Assembly (NCBI GenBank): GCA_035048485.1
Contig: CM068582.1
Span: forward strand, 18,549,570 to 18,613,569
Length of the DNA: 64,000 bases
From: Pteria penguin
Taxonomy: Eukaryota > Mollusca > Bivalvia > Pterioida > Pteriidae
Reading direction: 5' to 3'
Below the pieces are notes generated by a model. It was given only the letters and a program-made list of their open reading frames with translations. It made no database searches and was not told the origin of the DNA. This document shows, one piece after another, positions 34,380 to 45,240 of the stretch (position 1 is the first letter of the stretch; every line of letters starts with the position of its first letter). Made by a program: the position numbers and the translations under genes.

Positions 34380-35575
34380 CAAGTATACGTGTACAATTTT
34401 AAATGTGTATTTTAAAAATCTGATATACGTTGTGGAAGCTTGATGAATATACTCGTCAGATGTTTGTGTACAAATGTCACGTGACATCGGCAATAGTGCA
34501 TTGCGAAAACCAATTCACAAAATTTAAATCGTATGTTAATTATATGTATAGAAAATGTATCTTGTTTATAAGTAAATCGTCATCATGAAGGAAATCAATC
34601 AACAGTTATCGATTTCAAAAACATAAATTCAAATAAAATGGAGTGTTTAAAACAATTAATATAAATTCGATATCGTTGTGTATTCAATATATTACAAACA
34701 AACAAACAAACAAAAAAAAAAACATGTTACTAATTACAGTATCAAAGGCATAACCCAAATAGGAGCTTACAAATTAATAATTCTAAAATGTTTCTAAATA
34801 TAATAGAATTTTGTGACTAAAAATGGATAGAAGTATAATGGTTTTTGTAATTGAATGCAAATCGTCGTTACCCCCAAAACATAATATAAGTAGACGAAGT
34901 TTTGGACCTGCTTGATACTGAGGCGGTCCCCAGACCACTCGCCTGATATCGCCTCCACGTTAACTCAAAATCCTGGATCAGCTCCTGATTTCAACAAGAT
35001 TATGAAATGTAACTAAAACACCTTGGTTCCTTATTTCAATGGGAACTCCTTCTAAATCAGAGATTTATACAACAAACAAGAGAGCCTATAGTGATTATGT
35101 GAAAGATGTTGCTATTGACTGATTAAAGCTGAGCTCTAATTATTTAAACATGAGTGACGTAATAAAATTTTTGGGGAACGGAAATAACCAGAAATAGATC
35201 TGGCAATCTCCGTTCCCAAATAGATATCAAAGTACTTACAGTACTGGTAGCCGGGCTTTTAGTAACTGGTCAAGTATAGCAAAAGATTAAATTGGACTTA
35301 AAATACAGTTGATAACAAATTCAAGGACAGAAGATTTATTTTACACATTTCATTATGAAAGAACAATTCTTAAGTAATAGTGAAATGAAGTTTATCATTG
35401 GATAACTTTGATAAAATATCTCGTGGGGCCTGGGATCATGATGGAAACCATAGATTCATTACTGTTTTAAAAGTTACACTGCCCTTGTCATGCTTTATTC
35501 TCTTAATTATAAAAAGATATATTTGTCATCTCCTATCGCTATAGAGAGCATAATTATAACTTTTCTTCTTGATTA
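34380..35575. other. Unannotated stretch
   Basis: No recognised gene or element. Contains an (AAAC)n/poly-A run at about 34695-34721 and a short hyphenated repeat around 'GGGAACGGAAATAACCAGAAATAGATCTGG...CCGTTCCCAAATAGAT' (35174-35225). Confidence 0.4.
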
Positions 35576-35580
35576 GTGTA

Positions 35581-35823
35581 TGGTCAAAACGGTCCAAAAT
35601 AAAACAGTCCACACGTAAATAGGAATAATTTTATGCTGAAGGCAGTTAATTAAAAGTGTCAAATTATTTGCCCTGTTACTATCTGTGTCGAGTATAATTT
35701 AAACACTAGGTGAAAAAATCTATTTTGAATTCAAAGTCGATATCCAGTGTCAAAATATTACAGATTTCGACCGGTGTGGTAAAAAAAGGGGCAGGGACCG
35801 TTTTTCTTGGGCCGTTTTGACTA
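35581..35823. mobile_element. 243-bp TA MITE, compact copy of the 18167-20487 family
   Basis: Left end TGGTCAAAACGGTCCAAAA, right end ...TTGGGCCGTTTTGACTA, with TA on both sides (35579-35580; 35824-35825). It is non-coding. It gives the uninserted size of the family, against which the 2.3-kb copy can be judged. Confidence 0.85.
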
Positions 35824-35825
35824 TA

Positions 35826-36529
35826 ACTCTCCGGATTAATATTGTTTTAGTACAATTTCACTTGCATTGATAATCCATGACCATTAAACCTACTCTGTTT
35901 AGCAGGATATTCTATTTATCCTTGAAAAGTTCTACGTACATATCTACCATAGAAACTCAACATATCTTGATAGTAGCCAACGGTTCGAAGAGTAATGCAT
36001 GCAATAAAAAATCAGTTATCGCCTTTTTCGTCAAAATTGCAAAGATTCATATGTTACGAAGCAAATCCGAGAGAAAACCTGAAATGATACTTGGGTTTAT
36101 TTGTCTCCATTTATGAACCGGCGACATTAGATTAAACTACATCTTGATTACTACTTCGTTGGAAATGACGTCGATCTGAGAATAGTGTCAAACATGCTAA
36201 TCAGCACAGGGAACAATACATGTACCCGTTTTCTTTCTGCCAAGCGATAAGGTAATGAGCATTACACAACGCTTTACCAATGTTTATGCTTAACGCTTGA
36301 ATTAGACACATGTAGGCCTATGCTTCAATCAACAAAAATAGACATATTAGGGAAACCCCTCACATACACATGTACACAAATATTAGACCAGTTGGCAATG
36401 CCATGCCTGTCCAGATCTTAAAAATATCTAGACAGTGACCATAACGAGACTGACTGAGGTTCAAGTGACGCGTTATCGGTTATTTCATTATCACTGGATT
36501 TCGTTTTGTTTAATTCATTTAGCCTAGAA
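35826..36529. other. Unannotated stretch
   Basis: Nothing recognised. A 79-codon frame (35877-36116) has no family features. Confidence 0.4.
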
Positions 36530-36790
36530 TCAACAAATATTGACAATTAATTACAAACTCGACGCCAGAGAGGTATATATATATAAACCTGTCGACGCTA
36601 AACATCACGCACCTCTCATAAATTACATTAAATACTGTATAATAATGTCGTGTATGCTACTGCAGACGAATTACATCTACATGCAGTGTGCACTGCTTGC
36701 TATCTCTCCATACGGCCTGTGCTATAATAACACCTGCTCTTCGCGCAGTGATATCAAGCAAGTGCAGGTAACTTCAGTCTACACAGTACA
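36530..36790 (+). promoter_or_regulatory. TATA/splice-donor segment, copy 2
   Basis: Shares 'CAACAAATATTGACAA', 'GCTAAACATCACG', 'CTGCAGACGAATTACATCTACATGCAG', 'GGCCTGTGCTATAATAACACCTGCT', 'CGCGCAGTGATATCAAGCAAG' and 'CAGGTAACTTCAGTCT' with 26586-26850. It carries an extra TATATATATATAAACC block near 36575-36590. Identity is moderate. Function unknown: duplicated promoter/exon or an old repeat. Confidence 0.35.
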
Positions 36791-38207
36791 CGAAAATACA
36801 CATGTATATCTGTATTTGCAATGTTACATATAATTAATGATCCAATAAAGATTCAATACGTTCTGAATATTATAATGCTAGGAATTACATCAGAGATTAT
36901 GTTTTGAAGCGCAAGAACACAATGAGTGACAAAGAGGGCAAAAAAAACTTATAATTAGACTGTCTCGTTTTGAGAATCGTGCACGGCGGCTATAGCCTTG
37001 GCTTATGCCTTCTTCATTAAGCCCGGCTAATAAACCATAGAGACATGGTGACGTATGTACATTCAATCAACCGAGCCGAGTGACCCAATATCCATGTACA
37101 TCGCTGTCATCGGAGGTATCTACGGAAATCTCGGTGTGCATACACCGTGACAGTTAGATAGTTGACACGATTTGGTAATGGAAGAGATGTTTTATGAATT
37201 AATTTATCAATTATACATAATTCAAACGACTAGGGTTCACAGTGTATATGTATAATACCGAGAACAGAAAGCCAATTGAGCCATTATGTTCCATGTTTCT
37301 TGAAGACAGAAAAAAAAATCGTTTACATTCCTACCAAATATCCCCATATTCCAGATAAATGTAACTTTACAGGACAATTTCACAGTAAACAAAGAAATGA
37401 AGGATTCACCGAGTTAATATGAGCAAATTTATTACTTGCACATTTTACCTTTTGTCCTGTATGTCAATCAGAATATCACAGAATTGTTCCCGTGTTCAAA
37501 TCATTCAATATACGATGATTTCATTTCCGGTTTTCAAAAGGAGTGTTCCAAAAAACTAAGTAAAATTAACATTATCACTAAATCTGAATTAAATTTATTC
37601 GTACTCGTGTATGGCAAGCCAAAAGCATTGCATTTGTTCATTTAAATATCTTGAAATATTTTCAATAAATAAAAGACACTTTACACCGAATTAATATATA
37701 TACAAATATGTATACGTATATATACAAATACGTACCGGTATATATTCAATTGACATAATTGATGTCGATGTTTTAGACTAACAAATTAATGTCTAAAATG
37801 TATTGTAGTTGGACAGGATGCACTAATTGTACAAGTCATTTATACCAATTCCACAGAGAAGAAGAGGAACTAATCATTACCATACCATATGTTGATCTTT
37901 ATGTATACATGTATTTATATTTTTGTTTCAATTGATTGTAATCAAAAGGCGATAAAGATTGTTTCTGAATGAATAAATATTAGATATATTTATAGTGTCT
38001 GAGATTATTGAAAATATTGAAATAAACAAATGCAATTCTTATGCCATACACGTGCACGAAGTAATTTAATTCAGATCTTGTTATACATGTTTATCTTACT
38101 TAGTTTTATCGAACACTCCTTTTGACAACAGGAAATGAAAACATCGTGTATTGAAAGTATTGAACATGAGAATAATACTGTTATTGTTTGATTGATTTTT
38201 TTTTATT
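36791..38207. other. Unannotated stretch
   Basis: AT-rich with no recognised gene. TATATACAAATATGTATACGTATATATACAAATACG near 37697-37732 is a short degenerate repeat. Confidence 0.4.
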
Positions 38208-38341
38208 TCAGAGAAGGGGGCCCACATATGTATTACCCAAACTAGTCGGCCATTTTAGTGCCAAATCTGGATTTTTACTTGTAAATATGTAGCGAAAAGA
38301 GAGGGGGAGGGGGCGGCGGCCCCCTCTAAATCCGCTACTGG
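38208..38341. mobile_element. Partial copy of the GTGGCGGATCCAG MITE
   Basis: Shares 'CCACATATGTATTACCCAAACTAGTCGGCCATTT' and 'GGATTTTTACTTGTAAATATGT' with 30964-31130 and ends AAATCCGCTACTGG, a diverged form of the terminus. The left end is lost. Confidence 0.7.
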
Positions 38342-38475
38342 CTAAATTGGCTTTCTGTTCTTCGTTATTATATATTTACTCTATGAGCCTTATTCATTTA
38401 AATTATGTATGATTAATCAATTAATTCATGAAGCATTTCTTCCATTACCTAATTAATATCTTCACCTTCTATCTT

Positions 38476-38713
38476 AAGCCGGCGTGGCCTAGTGGTATCG
38501 CGCTCGCCTCCTGATAGAGTCCCCCGTGTCCTGTCTTTCGGGTGAGACAGTAAAAACCGAGGCCCCGTGTCGTGGTATGCATGGCACGTTAAAGATCCCT
38601 AACTGCTTCGGGTGGGTCCGTTGTAAAGGTCAACGTTTGTATGCCCTGCATCAGACAGATGCCGTCACCATATACCTGAAATATTCGTGGTGTGACGTTA
38701 AACAAAAATCAAT
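38476..38713 (+). mobile_element. tRNA-derived SINE (family A), B box deleted, tail interrupted
   Basis: A box TGGCCTAGTGG at 38485-38495. The head then jumps from 'CTCCTGATAGAGTCCC' to 'GTGTCCTGTCTTTCGG', so the B box and following ~30 bp are missing. The tail stops at AAAATCAAT, where a second SINE begins without a spacer. Confidence 0.9.
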
Positions 38714-38870
38714 GGGGCAGACTTGGTGTAGTGGTTAAGCGCCGACAATCCGGGTTCGATTCTCGGGTTACGCCACTATGTTTAAGAGGTTGGTAACCTC
38801 CTGCTTCCATGTCGCGATATAACTGAAAAAATTGTTGAAAGCGACGTAAAACACCATCAACCAATCAACC
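38714..38870 (+). mobile_element. tRNA-derived SINE (family B) inserted in the tail of family A
   Basis: The head has an A box (TGGTGTAGTGGTTAAGC, 38724-38740) and a B box (GGTTCGATTCT, 38753-38763). The body is short ('GAGGTTGGTAACCTCCTGC') and the tail is 'GCGACGTAAAACACCATCAACCAATCAACC'. The 3' end resembles that of family A (GACGTTAAACAAAAATCAATCAATCA), suggesting both use the same LINE partner. Confidence 0.8.
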
Positions 38871-38880
38871 GAATGATAAG

Positions 38881-39440
38881 TACCTTACAACATATCAAAC
38901 CAAATTTGGATACATGCTTACTTGTCAAAAGAGGAAGGACCCTAATGATTTTGGGGACAAAAAGTTAAAGGGCAAGGTCACAGCTGATGAAAATAGACTG
39001 TAACCATTGGTTTCCGGATGACAACTCAAGTACCTCACAACATATTCATACCAAAGTTGGATATATGCTTACTTTTCAAAACAGGAAGAACCTATTTGAT
39101 TTTGGGGTCAAAGGTCAAAGTCACAGCTGATGAAAATTGACCGTAACTATTGGTTTCCAGATGATAACTAAAGTACCATTCTCCATTTTCATACCAAATT
39201 TGGATATATGCTTACTTGTCAAAAGAGGAAGAACTATATTGATTTTGGGTCAAAGGTGAAGGTCACAGCTGATGAAAATAGTCTGTAATTATAGGTTTCT
39301 GGATGATAACTCAAGTACCTTTCATCATATTCAAACGAAATTTGGACATATACTTACTTATCAAGAGAGGAAAAGCCGTATTCATTTTTGGGTCAAACGG
39401 TTAAAGGTCAAGGTCACAACTCATAGAAAAGGCTGAAAAG
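38881..39440. repeat. ~145-bp tandem repeat, four diverged units
   Basis: Units start near 38881, 39029, 39173 and 39316 with 'AAGTACC....CATATTCA.ACCAAATTTGGA'. They continue with 'TATGCTTACTTGTCAAAAGAGGAAG', 'GATTTTGGGGTCAAAGGTCAAGGTCACAGCTGATGAAAATAG' and 'TTTCCGGATGATAACTC'. It resembles the core of the elements at 623 and 4975. Confidence 0.85.
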
Positions 39441-39567
39441 TGTTTCCCAGGTGATTCTCATATATTATCATATATTATTTTAAAATAAAAATGCTCATCA
39501 GAATCATCGTAACTCACATATTTTAAGATAGAATAAGTAGTCCTCCAAAGGGAAGTAAAATATACTA

Positions 39568-39831
39568 AAAGAAACAACACAAACACTCTTTGCCGCAAAT
39601 TTTCGGCCCCTTGGCCTTTATCAAGCAATTGTTAGAAAAGTACAGAAGAACTATGTAACATCCATCTTTACATGTCTAATATAAACAAGCTTCATAAACA
39701 GAAGCTTGTTTATATTAGACATGTAAAGATGGATGTTACATAGTTCTTATATACTTTTCTAACAATAATATTGCTTGATAAAGGCCAAGAGGCCGAAAAT
39801 TTGCGGCAAAGAGTGTTTGTGTTGTTTCTTT
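39568..39831. repeat. Near-perfect palindrome, arms 126 and 131 bp, 7-nt loop
   Basis: The left arm (39568-39693) and right arm (39701-39831) are inverted copies with a handful of differences, including a 5-nt insertion in the right arm near 39764. The loop is ATAAACA. Each arm, read outward, contains 'TTGATAA-AGGCC-AAG(A/G)-GGCC-GAAA', an arrangement like a hammerhead core (CUGANGA-stem II-GAAA) with two core changes. Any transcript would fold into one long hairpin. Confidence 0.95.
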
Positions 39832-40050
39832 CACATATTCTACACGTCAAGTCCTTTTGAAAAGACGCAATTTTTAAACTGTCTTACTAAAAGTGAAAGA
39901 TACCTATAGATTTGAAAGTCAGTATAACAAAAGGCAATACTACACTTTCTGGTAGTAATTATAGTAATTATGGCCCATCAAACTTACCATTTACCATGTA
40001 CTTTAATATATATTACAGGTTTTTATCTATTTATCTATTATACATGTATA

Positions 40051-40055
40051 TTATA

Positions 40056-40143
<88 letters not shown>
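40051..40143. repeat. (TA)n microsatellite
   Basis: About 90 bp of alternating TA directly before the left tRNA-SINE arm. The frames are artefacts. Confidence 0.97.
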
Positions 40144-40144
<1 letters not shown>

Positions 40145-40364
40145 CACTCGGGTAGCTTAGTTGGTTAGAATGTCGGATACATGACAGCTAGGTGATTCGG
40201 TACCATAGATCGTGGGGAACTAATTTAAGTGAAATATAGGGTGCCTTGTTAGCTGCAGTGTCTTTGCGCTTTATATGTTTGTCTAATTTGTCTCTATTTC
40301 TACTGGTATTTCTTCGGAGATCCAAGGTCCATAGTACTCCCAGGTGTTTCACTGATTCTATTTG

Positions 40365-40371
<7 letters not shown>
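40145..40371 (+). mobile_element. tRNA-SINE (family C), left copy, B box deleted
   Basis: Head with A box TAGCTTAGTTGG (40154-40165) and a body ending 'CCCAGGTGTTTCACTGATTCTATTTGTGCTT'. Compared with its inverted partner it lacks the GGTTCGAGTCC B box and about 25 bp after 'ATCGTGGG'. It runs into an AT/TACATA microsatellite. Confidence 0.8.
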
Positions 40372-40401
<30 letters not shown>

Positions 40402-40437
40402 TATATACATACATACATATATATGTATATAAAGTTA
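40372..40437. repeat. AT/TACATA microsatellite spacer between inverted SINEs
   Basis: Alternating TA passes into TACATACATACATA and back. It forms the loop of the inverted pair and is itself self-complementary. Confidence 0.9.
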
Positions 40438-40672
40438 AAATAGAATCAGTGAAACACCTGGGAGTACTATGGGCCTTGGATCTCTGAGGAAATACCTGTA
40501 GAAAATAAAGACAAATTAGACAAATATATATAGCACAAAGACTACAGCTAACAAGGCATCCTATATATTTCACTTATATTCTTTACCCGTCTGGGACTCG
40601 AACCCACGACCTATGGTACCGAATCACCTAGCTGTCATGCATCCCACCCTCTAACCGACTGAACTTCCCGAG
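40438..40672 (-). mobile_element. tRNA-SINE (family C), right copy in inverted orientation, B box intact
   Basis: Read on the minus strand: A box around AGTTCAGTCGG (40668-40655), B box GGTTCGAGTCC (40604-40594), then the body shared with the left copy ('AAGTGAAATATATAGGATGCCTTGTTAGCTG', 'ATCCAAGGCCCATAGTACTCCCAGG'). Together with 40145-40371 it forms a tail-to-tail inverted repeat with about 66 bp of AT-rich spacer. Confidence 0.8.
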
Positions 40673-40779
40673 CTCCAAAATAGAACTTTAATAGCCAATC
40701 GTTAGCTAAGCGCATGCATGACAACACGACCGCGGAAAGTGAAGGGATTTACCCGACGTAAACGTAGGCGGATCCTCTG

Positions 40780-42045
40780 AAAGAATACAATCACAACGCT
40801 GTAACGAAAACTTTATCATAGAATCCATAGACTTAATTCTTAACAATAATACATTCCAATTCAATAATAAACAATATAAACAAATCTTAGGTACTGCCAT
40901 GGGAACTAAAATGGCACCTACTTATGCTACACTTACTTTAGGATATTTGGAACAAAGTTTATACAATAAAGTTAAACAAACCTTCAGTGAAAATGTAGCT
41001 AAATCATTTGAAACATTGTGGAGGCGGTATCTTGATGACTGTATAATATTTTGGAACCAATCATGGGGTAAGATTTACATAATATATTACAAGACTTACA
41101 TCCTTATATAAAATTCACAATGGAAACAAACGTTAAAGAATTACCCTTTTTAGATATAATGATTAAAAAAGATGGTAATAAAATTATCACACATATTTAT
41201 GGCAAATTAACCGATACGCAACAATATTTACACTTTAAGAGTCATCATCCTAAATCTTGTATAAAATCAATACCATACACTCTTGCAAGATGTATATGCA
41301 CAATTATTAAACCGTCTGAATTAAGATCAACTGGATTAAAAGAATTACGAAGTTCTCTAACACATCGCGGATATCCCATAACATTAATAAGTAAGGGATT
41401 TGAGATGGCCGAAACCATACCGATATCTATTCTACGACAAACTAAAATGAAAGACACTAAAAATTCAGTAGCATTTGTTTCAACATACAATAAACGAAAT
41501 CCAGAAATCTTTAGTAAAGCATTTAAACATCTAGAATATTTTTAAAAGAACAGACGAAAAGATAAACAGAATTCTAAATAAGAAACAAATTATCAAAAAG
41601 CAAGAGACAACCAAAAATCTGAAACAATTAATTACATCTGCGAAACAAATTTTAATACTGAGGAATCGGAAAACGTGGGTGTAACAAAATGCAAAAATAC
41701 AAAATGTAAGGTATGTGATATGATTATGTGTAAAATCAAATCCTAGTTAAACGAAAATTAACTTGTAATTCTAAAAATGTAGTACATGTATATGTCATAT
41801 TATGTGACAAATCTAAAGAAGAATATATTGGGTCAACACAATGTTTAAACCACAGAGTAGCTTTACATAAACGCAATATCAAACACTCACAAAACTGAGT
41901 GTTATTTGTGAGCAAACACCTTCACCACTGTAGTAATGACAAATTTAAGGTTATGCCTATATACCAAACAGACAACTATTCAATCATTAAGATCAAAGAG
42001 CAAGATTTCATCAATAAATATAAACCTTCCCTTAACAAAACATAG
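40780..42045 (+). pseudogene. Penelope-like element, RT palm/thumb and GIY-YIG endonuclease, frameshifted
   Basis: The frame open from at least 40800 contains 'GTAMGTKMAPTYA' and the catalytic 'RYLDDCIIFW' (YLDD at 41028-41039). A one-base shift near 41075 leads to the frame at 41120-41545 ('IKFTMETNVKELPFLDI', 'LHFKSHHPKSCIKSIPYTLARCI'). After a stop, 41690-42040 carries the cysteine-bearing linker ('TKCKNTKCKVCD') and a GIY-YIG core with 'EEYIGSTQC' (EYIG 41821-41832) and 'HKRNIKHSQN', broken by a stop at 41897, ending 'FINKYKPSLNK'. PLEs pair RT with GIY-YIG, so the assignment is firm. The 5' half is missing. Confidence 0.92.
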
Positions 42046-42193
42046 CATCATCCCACGTAGTGGAATGAGAGATTATATCAGATACTTTTGTTAAAATACT
42101 TACTATATACTTTATCTGATATTTTACTGTTATCATAGTTATCTAAGAATATGTGTATATATACTTGCTTGTTGTATTATCATGCATCATTAC

Positions 42194-42218
42194 CTGAAGA
42201 GTCTCATAATGCCGTAAC
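42194..42218 (+). ncRNA. Very degenerate hammerhead-like motif after the PLE ORF
   Basis: CTGAAGA (42194-42200) is followed 13 nt later by GTAAC, where GAAAC is expected. The intervening 13 nt do not form a proper stem II. The place, just downstream of a PLE endonuclease domain, is where PLE terminal repeats with hammerheads occur, so it may be an eroded copy. Confidence 0.25.
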
Positions 42219-42549
42219 ACGAATAAAATATGTTAAACTTTGAAGACAATGTTCTTATTTTTTGAAAATTGAATTTCTTTACGTTGGACGTTATCTTTAT
42301 TAATATGTATATATATTATATATATAATTATTAATAATTATTTTGTTTTTTAATTTCAATAAACATAGATACATATGTAAATCATGAATGAAATGTATGA
42401 AAAAAATCAGATTTATATATATAATAAATGTCTTATTTTGTGTTTTCATGCAGGAATAAAGTGCAATGACTGATGCATTTAATAGATATAATGCGCGTTG
42501 TAAATATACATTTAAGGCATTTAGGCAAATCGCACAAAATATGAATTTG

Positions 42550-42604
42550 CGGTCTGTAAAGTTTGGACCCCCTGACAAAAAGCTGGATCCGCCCCTGACT
42601 GGCA
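42550..42604. mobile_element. End fragment of the GTGGCGGATCCAG MITE
   Basis: 'TTTGGACCCCCTGACAAAAAGCTGGATCCGCCCCTGACTGG' is the inverted terminus. The rest of a copy is not recognisable upstream. Confidence 0.5.
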
Positions 42605-43562
42605 TATCTTAAACAGACGTTACAGCTTACGTTGCTTCACAGGAATCTGAAATTCTGCCCATAACATCGCTTTTATAAAGCTCTTTTTTTCTCCCCACAT
42701 AATCCGAGCGCACCATTTATAAAAGCTATCTTTAAGAAGAGAATTTCAGATTCGTGGTTGCTTTAATGAATCACGTTGATCAATGATATTTGCTTTGGGT
42801 TTTTTTCTTCTTTTTTTTTTAATATAATAATCTATATTTGTACTATCAGCAATCACAATTGATAATATTCATAGACAAATCAATTGTACTGTGGATTCAA
42901 TTCTACGATTCAATTCTACTACATATCAGGTCCAATAATTTTTCCAATATGATTACTCTGATAATACCGCAGTTCACTATCAAATGAGGGATCGCCATAT
43001 CCAGCTTAAACCACGCCCATTACGTAGATTCACTGTGACGTCAAAGTCAGATTCACGTTTGACAGGCCATTCATGTATGACGTCACAATGAAAAAGTGTG
43101 CCAAAAGGTGCAATGTCGGGCATTTGACGATCAGTCAATTCTGCCCGGAATTACCCAATATTTACTTCACTGTAATTTTCAGTAATAGCATCAGTTGTAT
43201 TCTATGATGCAAATGAAAATTCTTGATACAAAATTCACTAGATACATCAACAAATTAGATCATATTATGTGCGTTTTAATTGCCGGTACGTAGGTTGATT
43301 AAGGGTGCCGTATCGAAATAGTTAAAAACCCGTTCTAAAAGTGTTCGGAGTTACCCGGATATTCCCGTACTCTCGAATTTCAACAAGTCCCCTTTATTCG
43401 TTCTCATGATTCAGTTGATAGAATGTTATATATACATACATATGTATTTATACATATTATTATATCTCCTGATGCCCAAATCATCAAGATCCACAAATTT
43501 TACGATTTTATGCGAAAACTTTAACAATGCGTCTAGTAGTAGAAGTTAAGTCCAATCACAAC
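42605..43562. other. Unannotated; contains two TGACGTCA palindromes and a small inverted repeat
   Basis: TGACGTCA (CRE/ATF-type palindrome) occurs at 43036-43043 and 43078-43085, 42 bp apart. An inverted pair 'GAATCTGAAATTCT' (42650) / 'AGAATTTCAGATTC' (42739) also lies here, with 'AAAGCT' pairs inside. No gene is recognised near enough to call a promoter. Confidence 0.4.
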
Positions 43563-44531
43563 AAAACACATACTAACACCCTACATACATCTCTCCAACA
43601 GCACTAACACCTTATTTACCAGTCCTACATGACTAACGCCATACATATTTATGTACTACATGACCAGAACAATACATATATCTGTACTACATGCCTAGCA
43701 CCATACATATAGCTGTACTATATGACTAGCACCAAACGTATATTTGTACCACATGACTAGCACCATACATATATCTGTACTACATGACTAGCACCATACA
43801 TATATTTATACTACATGACTAGCACCATACATATATCTGTATTATATGAATTGTCTCATACATATATCTGTAATATATCACTAGCATCATCCAGACATCT
43901 GCACTAGAGGACAGCACCATACATATATGGGTGCTATTTGAATAGCACCATACAGACATCTGTACTACAGGACTAGCACGATACATATATCTGTAAAACA
44001 TGACTAGCACCATGCATATATCTGTATTACAGGACTAGCACCATACATATATATCTTCTAGAGGACTAGCACCATACTTATATCTGTATTCTAGGACAAG
44101 CATCATATATACATCTGTACTACATGACTAGCACCATATATATCGACTAGAGAATTTGCACTGTACATATATCTGTACTGTAGCACTAGCACCATACATA
44201 TATCTGTACTATATGATTAGCACCATACATACATCTGTACTAGAGGACAAGCACCATACATATATCTGTACTATATGACTAGCACCATACCTATATCTGT
44301 ACTATATGACTAGCACCATACTTATATCTGTACTAAAAAACAAGCACCTTACATATATCTGTACTACAAGACTAGTACCATACATATACCTGTACTACAG
44401 GACTAACACCATACAGATATTTGTACTTTATCACTATTACCATACATGCATCTGTACTATATGACTAGAACCAAACGTATATTTGTACCACATGGCTAGC
44501 ATCATGCATATATCTTTACTATATGACTAAC
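43563..44531. repeat. 31-bp minisatellite, ~31 diverged units
   Basis: Consensus 'ATGACTAGCACCATACATATATCTGTACTAC' with a strict 31-bp step in the best part (for example 43754 to 43785). Edges are more diverged. It abuts the 174-bp satellite without a spacer. Confidence 0.95.
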
Positions 44532-44932
44532 ACCTTTCATGTGATACCACTTGTAGAATTCTATCTTTCAATCCCATAGAGTTATAACCCTTTTTTATTT
44601 GTAAACAAAGGAGATTTTCCCCTTGAAACCCGTTTTTCTTTAATAAAGACCCTTAGACCCTACAAACCCTATCAAATTTGGTATCAGTGGAAAGGTCTTG
44701 AGCTCACCTTTCATGTGGTACCACTTGTAGAATTCTATCTTTCGATCCCACAGAGTTATAACCCTTTTTTATTTGTAAACAAAGGAGATTTTCCCCTTCA
44801 AACAGGTTTTTCTTTAATAAAGACCATTAAACCCTACAAACCCTATCAAATTTGGTATCAATGGAAACGTCTTGACCTCACCTTTCATGTGATACCATTT
44901 GTAGAATTCTATCTTTCGATCCCACAGAGTTA
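44532..44932 (+). repeat. 174-bp satellite, left fragment (2.3 monomers)
   Basis: Opens 'CTTTCATGTGATACCACTTG' and ends 'CCCACAGAGTTA', where the pogo-like element is inserted; the array resumes at 48702 with TATAAC. These are the same monomers as the main array, so the two parts were continuous before insertion. Confidence 0.97.
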
Positions 44933-44940
44933 GGGGAGCA

Positions 44941-45240
44941 TGGGGTAAATTCGGCCGTGTTTCTACTATTGCACTGATCCATAATGATAAAGCTAATTTT
45001 TCAATAGTATTTTAAAGTTAATGCCATATTCATTAAATACATATCCTATACTTTATGTCCATTGCGTATTTTTGTGAGATAAACCTAAAACAAAGTAGAA
45101 AATGAAGGTTTTACACCAAAAACTGAAATGGGGTAAATTCGGCCATCAAGAGGTAAATTCGGCCATACGAGGGGTAAATCTGGCCACAGTCGGGGTAAAT
45201 TTGGCCATCTGTTATTCCAATGGGGTATATTCGGCATATA
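44941..45240. repeat. Subterminal direct repeats 'GGGGTAAATTCGGCC' of the pogo-like element
   Basis: Beyond the TIR, the same 15-mer recurs near 45129, 45152, 45172 and 45193 and, diverged, near 45222, at 20-30-bp steps. The right end has only the TIR copy. Repeated terminal motifs are common transposase-binding arrangements; here they are asymmetric. Confidence 0.8.

Noticed and set aside
40188..40573. Frames in the tRNA-SINE pair
   Set aside because: They translate SINE bodies and microsatellite; the same words appear on both strands because the SINEs are inverted.
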